In this document: positions 41,791 through 51,599 of the stretch, piece by piece
How the letters are laid out: each line of letters begins with the position of its first letter
Position numbering within the stretch: position 1 is the first letter of the stretch
Origin: Alistipes timonensis
GTDB taxonomy: Bacteria; Bacteroidota; Bacteroidia; Bacteroidales; Muribaculaceae
Length of the DNA: 52,045 nt
Reading direction: 5' to 3'
NCBI GenBank assembly: GCA_023663385.1
Contig: JAMPHO010000001.1
Location: 19,324-71,368 of the forward strand
Made by a program: the position numbers and the translations under genes
The notes under the pieces: generated by a model
What the model was told of the DNA's origin: nothing
The model's database searches: none
Seen by the model: only the letters and a program-made list of their open reading frames with translations

Positions 41791-43323
41791 ATGGACACAG
41801 GCCACAAAAGGGTCGTAAAAAACACGCTTTACCTCTACATAAGGCAGGGGATCGTGCTGGTGCTCGGTCTGCTGACCACCCGCATCGTACTCGACAAGTT
41901 GGGGGTGGAAAATTATGGGATATACTCCGTTGTTGGGAGTTTTGTCTCAATGTTCACCATTCTCAACAGCGTACTCCAAAGCGCGACCCGCCGTTACCTG
42001 TCGTTAGCCATCGGCAAAGAGAATGATGCCGCCATAAAAGACACCTTTCAAACAGCCGTTGTTATCCACATATGGATTGCCGCCTTGGTGGTATTGGCGC
42101 TGGAAACAGGCGGTTTATGGTTTCTCAACAACAAACTCAACATAGAGGCCTCACGAATGTGGGCGGCTAACTGGGTATTCCAGTTCTCCGTTCTAAGCGT
42201 GGCCATCAACATATTAAACACCCCTTATGTCGCGTCGGTGACTTCTCACGAACGATTTGATGTTTACGCGTACCTCAGCATTTTCGACATCGTAGGCAAA
42301 ATCGTGATTTTATTTCTCCTTGTATTGCTGCCGTTTGACAAATTGATTGTTTATGCCGCCTTGATGTTCGCAGTGGCCGCTTTGGTGGCCGGAGTGTATA
42401 TGCGGTTCTGCATTAAGCAATTCTCGGAGACCAGATCAATATCCCTCATAGTTGACAAACCGCTACTTAAAGAGATGCTGAAATTTTCCGGTTGGGACTG
42501 TTTTGGCAACATTACAAGCATAGTCAATGTGCAGGGCATAACAATACTCCTTAACATCTTTTTCGGAACACTCGTCAATGCCGCAAGGGGCGTGGCAACC
42601 ACTGTGACTTTCACCGTTTTGCAGTTTGTCAGCGGTTTCGTTATGGCAGCCGAGCCACAACTTGTCAAAAGCTATGCCAAAGGCGATTACGGCAGAATGG
42701 AAAAGTTAGTGTTTGATATAAGCCAGATGACACTGTTTATGCTCGCCATTTTCGCCGTACCCATTTGGATGGAAATGGATTACGTCCTACATCTATGGCT
42801 TGGCGACAATGTGCCGGAATACACGGGAATATTCATCAAAATTACATTACTAAATTGCTTTATATCCTATAGCAACCTTATGGTGGTTAAAGCGATTGTG
42901 GCCACGGGCAATGTCAAGCAGCTGAACCTTTTTCTTGCCCCAATCGAACTCTTTATTCTGCCGATAATCTATATTACCCTCAAAATATCCAACAGCCCGG
43001 TCATGGTGTATTGGATAAGCGCGCTTCCCTCGCTGATGAAATTCATGGTAAACCTCTCATTACTGCGTAAATTCATCGGCTTCCCAATGTGGCGGTATAT
43101 TAGAGTCGTTTTCCTCAAGAATCTCGGGGTTGTGGCATTGGCCCTATTACTGCCGCTGTTGGTCCACTCAGTTATGCCTGACGGCTTGCTTCGTTTCCTC
43201 GCGGTGGGATCGACTTCGCTTGTCTGCACATTGACTCTTATGTGGTTCCTCGTCCTTAACCGCGACATAAAACAAATGGCATTGAACAAACTGCGCTCGC
43301 GGTTGAATTTTGCGAACAAATGA
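41791..43323 (+). CDS. Wzx-type oligosaccharide flippase
   Basis: A 510-residue polytopic protein of the MOP/RfbX superfamily, with about 12-14 hydrophobic helices. It starts NTLYLYIRQGIVLVLGLLTTRIVLDKLGVENYGIYSVVGS, the usual Wzx opening. It flips the lipid-linked repeat unit to the periplasmic side for polymerisation. ATG follows directly after the previous stop codon. Its presence with an EpsG/Wzy-like polymerase and the Wza/Wzc pair indicates a Wzy-dependent pathway. Confidence 0.9.
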   Translation: MDTGHKRVVKNTLYLYIRQGIVLVLGLLTTRIVLDKLGVENYGIYSVVGSFVSMFTILNSVLQSATRRYLSLAIGKENDAAIKDTFQTAVVIHIWIAALVVLALETGGLWFLNNKLNIEASRMWAANWVFQFSVLSVAINILNTPYVASVTSHERFDVYAYLSIFDIVGKIVILFLLVLLPFDKLIVYAALMFAVAALVAGVYMRFCIKQFSETRSISLIVDKPLLKEMLKFSGWDCFGNITSIVNVQGITILLNIFFGTLVNAARGVATTVTFTVLQFVSGFVMAAEPQLVKSYAKGDYGRMEKLVFDISQMTLFMLAIFAVPIWMEMDYVLHLWLGDNVPEYTGIFIKITLLNCFISYSNLMVVKAIVATGNVKQLNLFLAPIELFILPIIYITLKISNSPVMVYWISALPSLMKFMVNLSLLRKFIGFPMWRYIRVVFLKNLGVVALALLLPLLVHSVMPDGLLRFLAVGSTSLVCTLTLMWFLVLNRDIKQMALNKLRSRLNFANK

Positions 43324-43375
43324 TATTCGCGGTTATGCCATATCCTCTCATAGTCACGATTATAACTACTTGCGT

Positions 43376-44305
43376 ATGAAGCCGATCGTATCCATAGTAA
43401 TGCCGGTATTTAATGCGGAGAAAACGCTGGAGAGGGTGGTCAAATCATTCCAGGCGCAAACACTCGCCGATTGGGAGCTTATCGCCGTCAACGATGGCTC
43501 GACCGACCGAAGCCTCGATGTTTTGTGCCAATTGGCGGCAAATGACGATAGGATTGTAGTCATCGACAAGCCTAACGGCGGGGTTGCTTCGGCTCGACAG
43601 GCCGGCATTGACCGGGTTAGCGGCAAATACTCCATACACGCCGATTCCGACGACTGGGTTGAGCCGGAGATGCTTGAACGAATGGTAGCCAAAGCAGAAG
43701 CCACTGATGCGGATTTGGTTATAGCCGACTACTTTATCGACATCGACAGGCAAGAACCTCGCATCGTCAGGCAGAAGCCGGATAGCCTGGACAGCAAAGA
43801 CGTACTGTATGCCATTTATGACAAGAAGCTCTTCGGTGGCCTTTGCCATAAATTACTGCGAACAGCGCTTTACGAAAAAGCCTCGGCAAAATTCATTCCC
43901 GGTATCGACTTTTGCGAGGATGTATTGCTGCTGACTCAGATTCTCGCGAAACTTGATTTGAACATAGTATACATTCCCGAGGCTTTTTATCACTATGTGA
44001 TGACGGATAGCTCCCTGACCCGGAACATAACCCGAAAGGGGTTCGATCGGATGCTTCGATTCAACGCCGCTTTCCCAGTAATGCTACCCGACGAACCCCG
44101 CTTTAACGATTTTGCCTGTAAAAGCGAGCTCGACACTTTCATAATGGGCTTCGTGAACCGCGTATTCCCCAATCGGGAAATCAAACAGGAGTTCGCCAAA
44201 GTCAAGCAATACGCTTACCGCTCATTCGGCCTCAGATGGCGTATCGGCTTTTTCTTTATCCAGCTTGGTGCCTACGGCATCGCTCGAAAGTTCATTAAAT
44301 TCTAA
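43376..44305 (+). CDS. glycosyltransferase family 2
   Basis: A 309-residue GT-A enzyme. It begins MKPIVSIVMPVFNAEKTLERVV, the GT2 nucleotide-binding strand, then VNDGSTDRSLDVL and HADSDDWVEPEML with the DxD-type metal site. The ATG at 43376 is taken; a frame 22 codons longer lacks family similarity and would overlap the flippase gene end. The C-terminus has a basic amphipathic stretch that may lie on the membrane. Confidence 0.9.
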   Translation: MKPIVSIVMPVFNAEKTLERVVKSFQAQTLADWELIAVNDGSTDRSLDVLCQLAANDDRIVVIDKPNGGVASARQAGIDRVSGKYSIHADSDDWVEPEMLERMVAKAEATDADLVIADYFIDIDRQEPRIVRQKPDSLDSKDVLYAIYDKKLFGGLCHKLLRTALYEKASAKFIPGIDFCEDVLLLTQILAKLDLNIVYIPEAFYHYVMTDSSLTRNITRKGFDRMLRFNAAFPVMLPDEPRFNDFACKSELDTFIMGFVNRVFPNREIKQEFAKVKQYAYRSFGLRWRIGFFFIQLGAYGIARKFIKF

Positions 44306-44312
44306 ACACTCC

Positions 44313-45296
44313 ATGATACAGCGCGTTATCAATAAATTCAGATATTGGAACGATATATTGTCGACCCGAGACGCATTGATGAAATTCAGCCAGGGCCATC
44401 AGGTAAAGCTTTACAATTGGAGTCGCCCTTTTGCCCCCGACGCATGGTTGATTGACTTTATCGAAAAGCGCGGTCTCCTTAACAGCAAACCAAATGCGAG
44501 AATCGGGCTGTATAGTATCTTCGGGCCATTCTGGTTAAGCGCTTTCGACCGAGCCGACGCACGATTGTTCGTCGAACGCGAGAATCTCCACAAACCTTTG
44601 ATGCGTCCGTGGCTGCATCGGTTCCTCGACGACAAACGCATTGACCTATCTCTTGGATTTGATTCCATTGACCACCCTCAGTATATGCGCTTCCCGTTTT
44701 GGGTTATGTGGACTGTTTTTTCACCGACAGCGACATATGACGATATTAAGAGGCAGATTGCGAAATACAACTCCCCGGACAATCACTCCTTCGATGACAG
44801 GAGGTTTTGCGCGTACCTGTGCAGCCACAACGACAAGGGCCGACGTAAGATGTTCGAACAATTTTCCGCCATAGGACGTGTTGATTGCGACGGTAAGTTG
44901 TTTCACAACAATGACGACCTCAAGCTTAAATATAACGACGACAAACTTGAATATCTTCGCCACTACCGCTTTAATCTAACCCCGGAGAATACAAACCACG
45001 AGGGATACGTCACTGAAAAACTATTTGAGGCAATCGCTTCTGGATGTGTCCCCATTTATCATGGCGGCGACAATAATCCGGAGCCTGAAATTCTCAATCA
45101 TGAAGCGATTATTTTCATTGAAACCGGGGCTGACAACGAGAACGCGATTGACCTTGTGGGCAGATTAAACAGCGATAGGCAAATGTACCTTGAGTTTGCC
45201 AATCAACCCCGCTTCAAACCCGAGGCTCCAGAACTTATCTGGAATTACTATGCCGAACTTGAATCGAGGTTAAAGACCATCATCGCAAACATCTGA
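44313..45296 (+). CDS. GT10-like (alpha-1,3/4-fucosyltransferase family) glycosyltransferase
   Basis: A 327-residue protein with the GT10 donor-site signature FNLTPENTNHEGYVTEKLFE followed by GCVPIYHGG. In this family that segment binds GDP-fucose, and members make Lewis-type fucosylated structures; some use other GDP-sugars. The N-terminal half is divergent. The start is ATG 44313, seven bases after the GT2 stop. No GDP-fucose synthesis genes are in the window. Confidence 0.8.
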   Translation: MIQRVINKFRYWNDILSTRDALMKFSQGHQVKLYNWSRPFAPDAWLIDFIEKRGLLNSKPNARIGLYSIFGPFWLSAFDRADARLFVERENLHKPLMRPWLHRFLDDKRIDLSLGFDSIDHPQYMRFPFWVMWTVFSPTATYDDIKRQIAKYNSPDNHSFDDRRFCAYLCSHNDKGRRKMFEQFSAIGRVDCDGKLFHNNDDLKLKYNDDKLEYLRHYRFNLTPENTNHEGYVTEKLFEAIASGCVPIYHGGDNNPEPEILNHEAIIFIETGADNENAIDLVGRLNSDRQMYLEFANQPRFKPEAPELIWNYYAELESRLKTIIANI

Positions 45297-45315
45297 CTCA
45301 TCCATCTATTAGTTT

Positions 45316-46236
45316 ATGTCAGATAGAATTAAACATATCGATACCGCCAAAGGAATAGGAATGATGCTGATAATCGCATCACATATATGGACTACTACCG
45401 GTTTCCAATCGACCTCTATATTCAGCGGCTGGGATTCTTCGCTCAATTCTTTCTATGTACCGCTTTTCTTCTTACTGAGCGGCATATTCGAGCCCAACGA
45501 ATCCAATAGGTCTAAATATGTGAAGAGGTTACTATCTCTGTTTAAATTACTACCCGTTTTTGCCTTTACAGGGATTCTCGCTGTTGGCTTGATTCAAAAT
45601 AAATGGGGTTTATCTTCCTGCTTCAAAGGAAGCCTCACTTGGTTTATTGTAACGTTGATTTGGATATCCGCGATTTTTGGAATCATAAAGAATCTACGGT
45701 ATGGATATGTATATGTCATCGTAATAATGGCAGCTGGAATTTGGCTGTCAAATACAGGTCATTCTTACCTATATCTCGGTCAAGCGGCTCTGAATCTGCC
45801 ATTTTACGCCATAGGTTTTTATTTGAAAAAACATCTGGTAAATTCCAATTTTAATTGGATCGTATGCGCATCAACATTTCTTGTATGGGTTGCGACAGTG
45901 CTGATATTTTTCAAGTCTCCGCAAAATCTATCGTTGAATCTGGTGTCACAACCATATGCCGCATTTTATATCGAAGCCATAGCTGGGTCGCTGCTCGTGA
46001 TTGAATTAAGTAAATTGGCATCGACTTCATTCATTGCCTGGTTTGGTCGGAACACTCTTACCCCTATGCTTCTGCAAATGGCATTTATAATGCTTATTGG
46101 TCGATATATTTTAGCCGACAATATTCTGCAATACGCATTGATCGCGCTAATTGTGATAATGCTTTGTGCGGTATGCGTTCCTCTGTTGCAGAATAAACAT
46201 TTCAATATCTTCAAATGGCGCGTATCGCTCAAATAA
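45316..46236 (+). CDS. acyltransferase-3 family membrane protein (second)
   Basis: A 306-residue polytopic protein of the Acyltransf_3 family (WecH/OatA-like). It starts KHIDTAKGIGMMLIIASHIW with the conserved His, then FYVPLFFLLSGIFEPNES. Nine or ten hydrophobic helices follow. A second acyltransferase suggests two O-acyl decorations on the polysaccharide. Its 3' end overlaps the next gene by 22 nt. Confidence 0.85.
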   Translation: MSDRIKHIDTAKGIGMMLIIASHIWTTTGFQSTSIFSGWDSSLNSFYVPLFFLLSGIFEPNESNRSKYVKRLLSLFKLLPVFAFTGILAVGLIQNKWGLSSCFKGSLTWFIVTLIWISAIFGIIKNLRYGYVYVIVIMAAGIWLSNTGHSYLYLGQAALNLPFYAIGFYLKKHLVNSNFNWIVCASTFLVWVATVLIFFKSPQNLSLNLVSQPYAAFYIEAIAGSLLVIELSKLASTSFIAWFGRNTLTPMLLQMAFIMLIGRYILADNILQYALIALIVIMLCAVCVPLLQNKHFNIFKWRVSLK

Positions 46237-47114
46237 TCCCATACTTCGGCAGATGGCCGGAATGGTTCGACCTTTACCTGTATTCCTGCGGGCGAAACCC
46301 GATGGTCGATTTCTTTTTCTACACTGACTGCCCCGTTCCGAATAAAAAATACGCCAACACGCATTTTATCACAATCAAAGCGGAAGAATACTACCAGCTT
46401 GTCGGAAAACGACTCGGGATAGACTATTCAATCGAAAACCCGTATAAGCTGACCGATCTAAAACCTTTTCTCGGAGCTATTCACGAACCCGAACTCAGAG
46501 GCTATGATTTCTGGTCATTTGGCGATTTAGACCTCTGCTATGGCGATTTAAATATGCTGTTGAACGATCATAATCTCTCAAAATATGATTTGATCACGAC
46601 TCATAACTATCATATAGCGGGACATTTCACTGTATTGCGTAACAATAAGCACTATCGCGAGTTGTGTTTCCGCATCCCTGATTGGCAAAACCGCTTGTGC
46701 GGCGACAAACACTATGGTTTTGACGAAGGCGAATGGTCGGCCCTCGCGTTTCCAGGTATAAAGGTCAACAGATCCGTTTGGAACCGTATTGTGAAAAAAT
46801 TGAGAGTTACCGACTTTTTCTCTTTCATGGACTTCGCTAACCGAATCAACGGTGGCCGTCGACTCTTTCGCGAATACTTCACCAGCCCGGCTCCTAAGGA
46901 GGCCGAAATATGGCGTTACCGAATCAAAGACGGAAAAGTATTCCGCCCTGACGGCAAGGAGCTGCCATACATCCATTTTTTATTCTTCAAGAAAACGCCC
47001 TGGTTCGATACTGACAAATATTGGGGGCAGAACTTTTACCACCTGAACATCGACAAATTACAGTCGAATGATACTGTTGCTATATCATTAAATGGAATAG
47101 ATGTCGAAAAATGA
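46215..47114 (+). CDS. DUF6625-like protein, probable glycosyltransferase
   Basis: A 299-residue soluble protein. RIAQIIPYFGRWPEWFDLYLYSC, NPYKLTDLKPFLG and GYDFWSFGDLDLCYGDL follow the DUF6625 pattern found in Bacteroidota polysaccharide loci. DLD in the last motif sits where GT-A enzymes carry a DxD metal site, so a transferase is plausible but not proven. The start lies inside the acyltransferase gene, and its stop overlaps the next start (ATGA). Confidence 0.7.
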   Translation: MARIAQIIPYFGRWPEWFDLYLYSCGRNPMVDFFFYTDCPVPNKKYANTHFITIKAEEYYQLVGKRLGIDYSIENPYKLTDLKPFLGAIHEPELRGYDFWSFGDLDLCYGDLNMLLNDHNLSKYDLITTHNYHIAGHFTVLRNNKHYRELCFRIPDWQNRLCGDKHYGFDEGEWSALAFPGIKVNRSVWNRIVKKLRVTDFFSFMDFANRINGGRRLFREYFTSPAPKEAEIWRYRIKDGKVFRPDGKELPYIHFLFFKKTPWFDTDKYWGQNFYHLNIDKLQSNDTVAISLNGIDVEK

Positions 47115-47986
47115 GCAGAATACGCAACATCATTCAAAAATTTAGTTTCCTGCTTGGAAACCTGATAAATGAACTCCGCGGGGGAATTGTGGTCAACAGT
47201 TACGCCTGGATGAACTACGATGGCACTATCGACCACTCCAACTGGGGCGACGACATCAATTATTACTTTCTGAGGGAAATAATCGACTCACCATTCGTCA
47301 CTTACTACCATTCTTTTTGGGCCAAACACCTTAACCGCCCTAACTACATCGTCATCGGCTCGACCATCGACCTTATTGCCGACGAAAAGAGCGTCATTTG
47401 GGGTGCCGGCATCATCGACAGCCAAACCGCCATCTTACCAAAGTTTAAAGAAATTAGGGCTGTAAGGGGGCCTCTCACAAGAAATAAGCTTTTGGGTATG
47501 GGATATGACTGTCCCGAAGTTTTTGGCGATCCGGCCCTGCTGATACCACTTCATTACAAACCGGCCATTAAAAAGAAATACCGACTGGGCATTATCCCCC
47601 ACTTTCACGACCTGCCCAAGGTAAGGACGTTGTTCGAGAATCAAACCGATATCAAGCTCATCGATATCAGGAATTACAACGACTGGCATGATTTCATCGA
47701 TGAGATTCTCGAATGCGAGGCGATCGCATCCTCATCGCTGCACGGACTTATAATGGCCTACGCTTACGACATACAGAATGTGTGGGTTGAGTTTCAACAG
47801 GGAGTCCGACGCGACCGGTTTAAATATGACGATTTCTTCGCCTCCATCGGGAAGTCTGAAAATCCGTTGCTGATTAGCGACGCTTCCGACATCAACTTGA
47901 TATTCAACTATCTGAGCACTTGGCAACGAGGCTATATCGACATCGCCCCATTGATAAAAGCGTCTCCATTCCCCATAAAGCTTTAA
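47111..47986 (+). CDS. polysaccharide pyruvyl transferase family protein
   Basis: A 291-residue enzyme expected to form a pyruvate ketal on a sugar of the repeat unit from phosphoenolpyruvate, adding negative charge. Family motifs are NWGDDINYYFL, VIWGAGIIDSQ, IRAVRGPLTRNKLLGMG, VFGDPALLIP and ASSSLHGLIMAYAY. A few members do other chemistry. It overlaps the DUF6625-like gene by four bases. Confidence 0.88.
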   Translation: MSRIRNIIQKFSFLLGNLINELRGGIVVNSYAWMNYDGTIDHSNWGDDINYYFLREIIDSPFVTYYHSFWAKHLNRPNYIVIGSTIDLIADEKSVIWGAGIIDSQTAILPKFKEIRAVRGPLTRNKLLGMGYDCPEVFGDPALLIPLHYKPAIKKKYRLGIIPHFHDLPKVRTLFENQTDIKLIDIRNYNDWHDFIDEILECEAIASSSLHGLIMAYAYDIQNVWVEFQQGVRRDRFKYDDFFASIGKSENPLLISDASDINLIFNYLSTWQRGYIDIAPLIKASPFPIKL

Positions 47987-48038
47987 TGAATTATCGGTTA
48001 AGCGAGTCTTCGAAACTGCTTAGTTTTTTTAGACGGTC

Positions 48039-49223
48039 ATGATGACTATTGTCGACATATTGATATATGTGGCTTTCGCCTTTTTCGCTTCCAGCCTTGC
48101 GAAAAAATCCGACAAGCATATCGAAGTAAACGACATTTCCCCATCGCGATGGGACAAATATCTGACTTACTTCGTATTGTTCTTCACCGTGATAGGTGGA
48201 ATCCGGTGGAGTGTCGGAGGCGATAGCATATCATACGCTGTCATATTCAACACCGCGTATACGGATCCGGACTCTAAAGAAGCGATTTGGTATGCGATTG
48301 TCAATTGGTTCCACGACTGGGGATTACATTGGACTTTGGGCCTCGCACTATGCGCTTTTTTGCAAATTTTCTTCATTACCAAAGCGTTGCAGCCATATCG
48401 GTGGCTACTGATATTCATGCCGTTCGTATTCTTCGGAGGGCGTTATTGGATGGATTGCATGAACGCTGTCAGACAAATGATGGTCGGTTGCTGTTTCCTT
48501 TGGGCGATAAAATACATATACGATAAGAAAATAATCTTTTACGCCATTTTTGTATTGGCCGGGGCACTCATTCACCAGTCAGCGCTGATTCTCCTCCCGT
48601 TTTACTTCATGCCTAAAAAATTAAACTTGGCGGAACACCGTTGGTTGCTTATAGCGGTTTTCCTTGTATGCGTCGCCATCGGCCAGGTAGCGAAAATGTC
48701 CGGCTTATCGGAATATGTGCAAATGATAGCCGGAGCGACTGACTACCATCGTTATGAAGATAGTATGGCCGAAATGCTAAGTAGCGGCTATGACGAAGAG
48801 AAACTCAGTTTCGGACCAATGATGCTCACTTACTTGCTCATACCATTGTTCACCTTATCGTTCGGGCCGGAACTCAAAAAACGCTTCGAGGATAAAATTC
48901 CTTATTTCAATCTTTGGTTTAATTTCGCCTTCTTCTACGCCTGCTCTTATTTCTTAGTCTGCAATCTTGGACACATTTTCATTCGCCCAACCATGTATTT
49001 CAGTCTTTTCCAAATGGTTATGGCCTCACTGTTGCTATGTTACCTTTGGAACGATTATAAAGAATACGGCCTACGCCAGATTACCACGCTCGCATTCTGC
49101 TTCATTATTGCCCTCAACACTTGCTGGGATGTATTCAAAGCTTCAGGCAAGTCATATGAAAGCAGCACCTACAAAGTATCATTCTTTCATAAGGACCAGC
49201 AAAAGTTATTCAATCTGCGATAA
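48039..49223 (+). CDS. EpsG/Wzy-like polysaccharide polymerase
   Basis: A 394-residue polytopic membrane protein with about ten helices. GGIRWSVGGDSISYAVIF near residue 55 and MDCMNAVRQMMVGCCFLWAIKYI near 140 are the EpsG-family landmarks, and a periplasmic loop (about 220-265) follows. EpsG-type proteins are the predicted polymerases of flipped repeat units. Two ATGs in a row leave the first codon uncertain. The gaps on both sides (52 and 43 nt) are larger than elsewhere in the operon and show no terminator. Confidence 0.85.
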   Translation: MMTIVDILIYVAFAFFASSLAKKSDKHIEVNDISPSRWDKYLTYFVLFFTVIGGIRWSVGGDSISYAVIFNTAYTDPDSKEAIWYAIVNWFHDWGLHWTLGLALCAFLQIFFITKALQPYRWLLIFMPFVFFGGRYWMDCMNAVRQMMVGCCFLWAIKYIYDKKIIFYAIFVLAGALIHQSALILLPFYFMPKKLNLAEHRWLLIAVFLVCVAIGQVAKMSGLSEYVQMIAGATDYHRYEDSMAEMLSSGYDEEKLSFGPMMLTYLLIPLFTLSFGPELKKRFEDKIPYFNLWFNFAFFYACSYFLVCNLGHIFIRPTMYFSLFQMVMASLLLCYLWNDYKEYGLRQITTLAFCFIIALNTCWDVFKASGKSYESSTYKVSFFHKDQQKLFNLR

Positions 49224-49266
49224 ATGTATGAGTCTCACGAATAGATGAGTCTCTGTTTTTTCAACA

Positions 49267-49968
49267 ATGATACCTAAAATCATACACTATTGTTGGTTCG
49301 GCGGGAAACCGTTGCCCGAGAGTGTTCGGCAGTACATCGCGACATGGCGAAAACATATGCCGGACTATGAAATCAAGCAGTGGGATGAGACAAATTTTGA
49401 TGTCAACGCCCTACTCTACACCCGTCAGGCCTATTACGCCGGTAAATTCGCATTTGTCAGTGATGTCGCGAGACTTTACGCGCTCTTGGCCGAAGGTGGT
49501 ATCTACCTGGATACCGATATAATAATCAAAAAAAGGATTCCCGACCAATGGCTTTCACAAGATGGATTCAGCGGGTTTGAGCATGACGTTTATGCCGGCA
49601 CCGGAGTGATTGCTTCCTCTAAAGGGAATGAGTGGATCGAGGAATTTTTTAATTCATATCTCAACCGATCCTTTTTCAAAGGCTTCCGATTCGACATTAC
49701 CACAAATGTCAACTGTTTTACGAATTTCTTGAAAACCAAAGGATTCGTAATGAACAATGAACAGCAGACAATCAACGGACACACCCTGTTTCCTCAGATA
49801 TATCTGTGCGGAAAAGATTGGATTAAAGGCCGATACGACGACGATTCGACATTCGCCGTGCATGATTACGCCGGCACCTGGGGGAAACCTGGTCTCTACC
49901 ACGGAATTAAAATGATTCTTCAGGCCGCGATCTGTATCATAAAATGGAAATTTTCAGGCAGACAATGA
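49267..49968 (+). CDS. GT32-like glycosyltransferase (DXD sugar-binding family)
   Basis: A 233-residue GT-A enzyme of the Gly_transf_sug/OCH1-like family. MIPKIIHYCWFGGKPLP opens the family, and FVSDVARLYALLAEGGIYLDTDIII carries the DXD metal/nucleotide-sugar site (Asp-Thr-Asp). It usually adds mannose, galactose or glucose; the sugar here is unknown. Its stop overlaps the next start. Confidence 0.88.
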   Translation: MIPKIIHYCWFGGKPLPESVRQYIATWRKHMPDYEIKQWDETNFDVNALLYTRQAYYAGKFAFVSDVARLYALLAEGGIYLDTDIIIKKRIPDQWLSQDGFSGFEHDVYAGTGVIASSKGNEWIEEFFNSYLNRSFFKGFRFDITTNVNCFTNFLKTKGFVMNNEQQTINGHTLFPQIYLCGKDWIKGRYDDDSTFAVHDYAGTWGKPGLYHGIKMILQAAICIIKWKFSGRQ

Positions 49969-50534
49969 ACCGCTTGAGATATATCTTCAGACTTCTACAC
50001 GTAATTCCGCTGTACGTCCCGTTTCTTTTGCTGTTCCCCTTGATTAACGGGCGTAAAAAGGAGATTCTGAAACTCGACTTTAAAGCGTGGGCCGAATGGA
50101 AATCACGCAAGCCTGATACCATTAATTTCCTATGTCTTTTTTCGGAGTATAGGGAATTTCGAAATATTGTTTACAAGCGCATTGGCCATCTTTCCATTCT
50201 TTTGTCATGGTTATGGAAAAGGCAGACAAATCTATCTATTGCGTGCGACGATATCGGCCCCGGCTTGATAATACAGCATGGCTATAGCACCGTAATCGTA
50301 GCGGAGAGTATCGGCAAGAATTTCCATGTCAACCAATGTGTCAACATCGTATGGAACAACGATAAACGAGCTGTTATCGGAGACAACGTTTCTGTGTACG
50401 CTGGTAGTATCATTGTAGGTGGCGTACATATAGGAGACAATGTGACTGTAGGCGCCGGAGCTGTCGTTGTCAAGGATATTCCGGCCAACTCTGTCGTAGT
50501 GGGCAATCCCGCAAAGGTTATTCACAAGAATTGA
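49965..50534 (+). CDS. left-handed beta-helix (hexapeptide) acetyltransferase, serine-acetyltransferase-like
   Basis: A 189-residue protein with an N-terminal hydrophobic helix and a C-terminal hexapeptide-repeat domain (about 95-185): IGPGLIIQHGYSTVIVAESIG, VIGDNVSVYAGSIIVGGVHIGDNVTVGAGAVVVKDIPANSVVVGNPAKVI. The family transfers acetyl from acetyl-CoA; members of this type in capsule loci probably act on sugars rather than serine. The ATG at 49965 (ATGA overlap) is chosen; an ATG seven codons upstream is possible. Confidence 0.85.
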   Translation: MNRLRYIFRLLHVIPLYVPFLLLFPLINGRKKEILKLDFKAWAEWKSRKPDTINFLCLFSEYREFRNIVYKRIGHLSILLSWLWKRQTNLSIACDDIGPGLIIQHGYSTVIVAESIGKNFHVNQCVNIVWNNDKRAVIGDNVSVYAGSIIVGGVHIGDNVTVGAGAVVVKDIPANSVVVGNPAKVIHKN

Positions 50535-51592
50535 TGACAAACAATAATATGCCGCCCAAAGTATCTATAGTCGTACCGGTTTACAACGTTGAAAAATACC
50601 TTGACCGTTGTATGCGGTCACTTCTTTCTCAATCGCTTAACGACATTGAGATAATTCTCGTTGACGACGGCAGCCCTGACAACTGCCCCCGATTATGCGA
50701 CGAATATGCCCGGCACGATACCCGAGTAAGAGTCGTTCATAAAAAGAATGGCGGACTCGGTATGGCCTGTAATTCCGGCCTCGAAGTAGCCACAGGCGAA
50801 TACGTAGCTTTCTGCGACAGCGATGACTGGGTTGACTGCAATATGTATCAATCTCTCTATGACACAGCCACACAAACGAGTGCTGACATCGTTTATTCTG
50901 GATTAAAGAGAGCTGATGGCGACCGAAATATAATCGGGTATCTTCCGCACAGGACTATTAAGGAAATATACAACGGCAGTTCTGTTTGCGATTTGATATT
51001 TGACATGATCGCCTCGCGACCTGAAGAAAAATACGACAGAACCATTCAGGTTTCCGCCAAAGTCGCGTTATACAATCGTCGATTCCTCAATCGCGAGCAT
51101 ATTAAGTTCGTTTCCGAAAGGACGTTTCCCTCTGAAGATTTAATCTTCAACATAACAGCTCTTTCAAAAGCTGATACCGTGGTGGTGGTGCCTGACTTCT
51201 TTTACAATTATTTCGTTAACCTTACCTCGATTTCCACTACCGTAAAGCCATTACATTACGCGAAAATCAAAGAGACTGCCAAATTAATCTTCTCCACTCT
51301 CAGTGGCGGAAAATGTGCAGACGAGCCGCATTTTGTCGAAGAGCTGAAATTAAGATTGGCGAGATTCCTTATCGGCGAAGCAAGGAGCCAATGCGCCCGA
51401 ATTATAAAATCCGACTTGCCATATCGCGAAAAAAAGAAATTGCTTAACGGCCTTAGCGACGACATGATGTCGGCCGCATTTATCAATGGCTACCCTATTT
51501 CAAGACTGCCGAAGAAATATGCGGCTATTCATAGCCTGATAACTCATCGGATTCACCCGATTCTATTATTCATTTTACCCAAGTTACTTTAG
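50534..51592 (+). CDS. glycosyltransferase family 2 (second)
   Basis: A 352-residue GT-A enzyme. KVSIVVPVYNVEKYLDRCMRSL, LVDDGSPDNCPRLCDEYA and AFCDSDDWVDCNMY show the GT2 fold with its DxD site. The C-terminal third is basic and ends in a hydrophobic stretch. The start is ATG 50534, overlapping the acetyltransferase stop by one base; another ATG five codons further is possible. Confidence 0.9.
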   Translation: MTNNNMPPKVSIVVPVYNVEKYLDRCMRSLLSQSLNDIEIILVDDGSPDNCPRLCDEYARHDTRVRVVHKKNGGLGMACNSGLEVATGEYVAFCDSDDWVDCNMYQSLYDTATQTSADIVYSGLKRADGDRNIIGYLPHRTIKEIYNGSSVCDLIFDMIASRPEEKYDRTIQVSAKVALYNRRFLNREHIKFVSERTFPSEDLIFNITALSKADTVVVVPDFFYNYFVNLTSISTTVKPLHYAKIKETAKLIFSTLSGGKCADEPHFVEELKLRLARFLIGEARSQCARIIKSDLPYREKKKLLNGLSDDMMSAAFINGYPISRLPKKYAAIHSLITHRIHPILLFILPKLL

Positions 51593-51599
51593 TCTGTCA

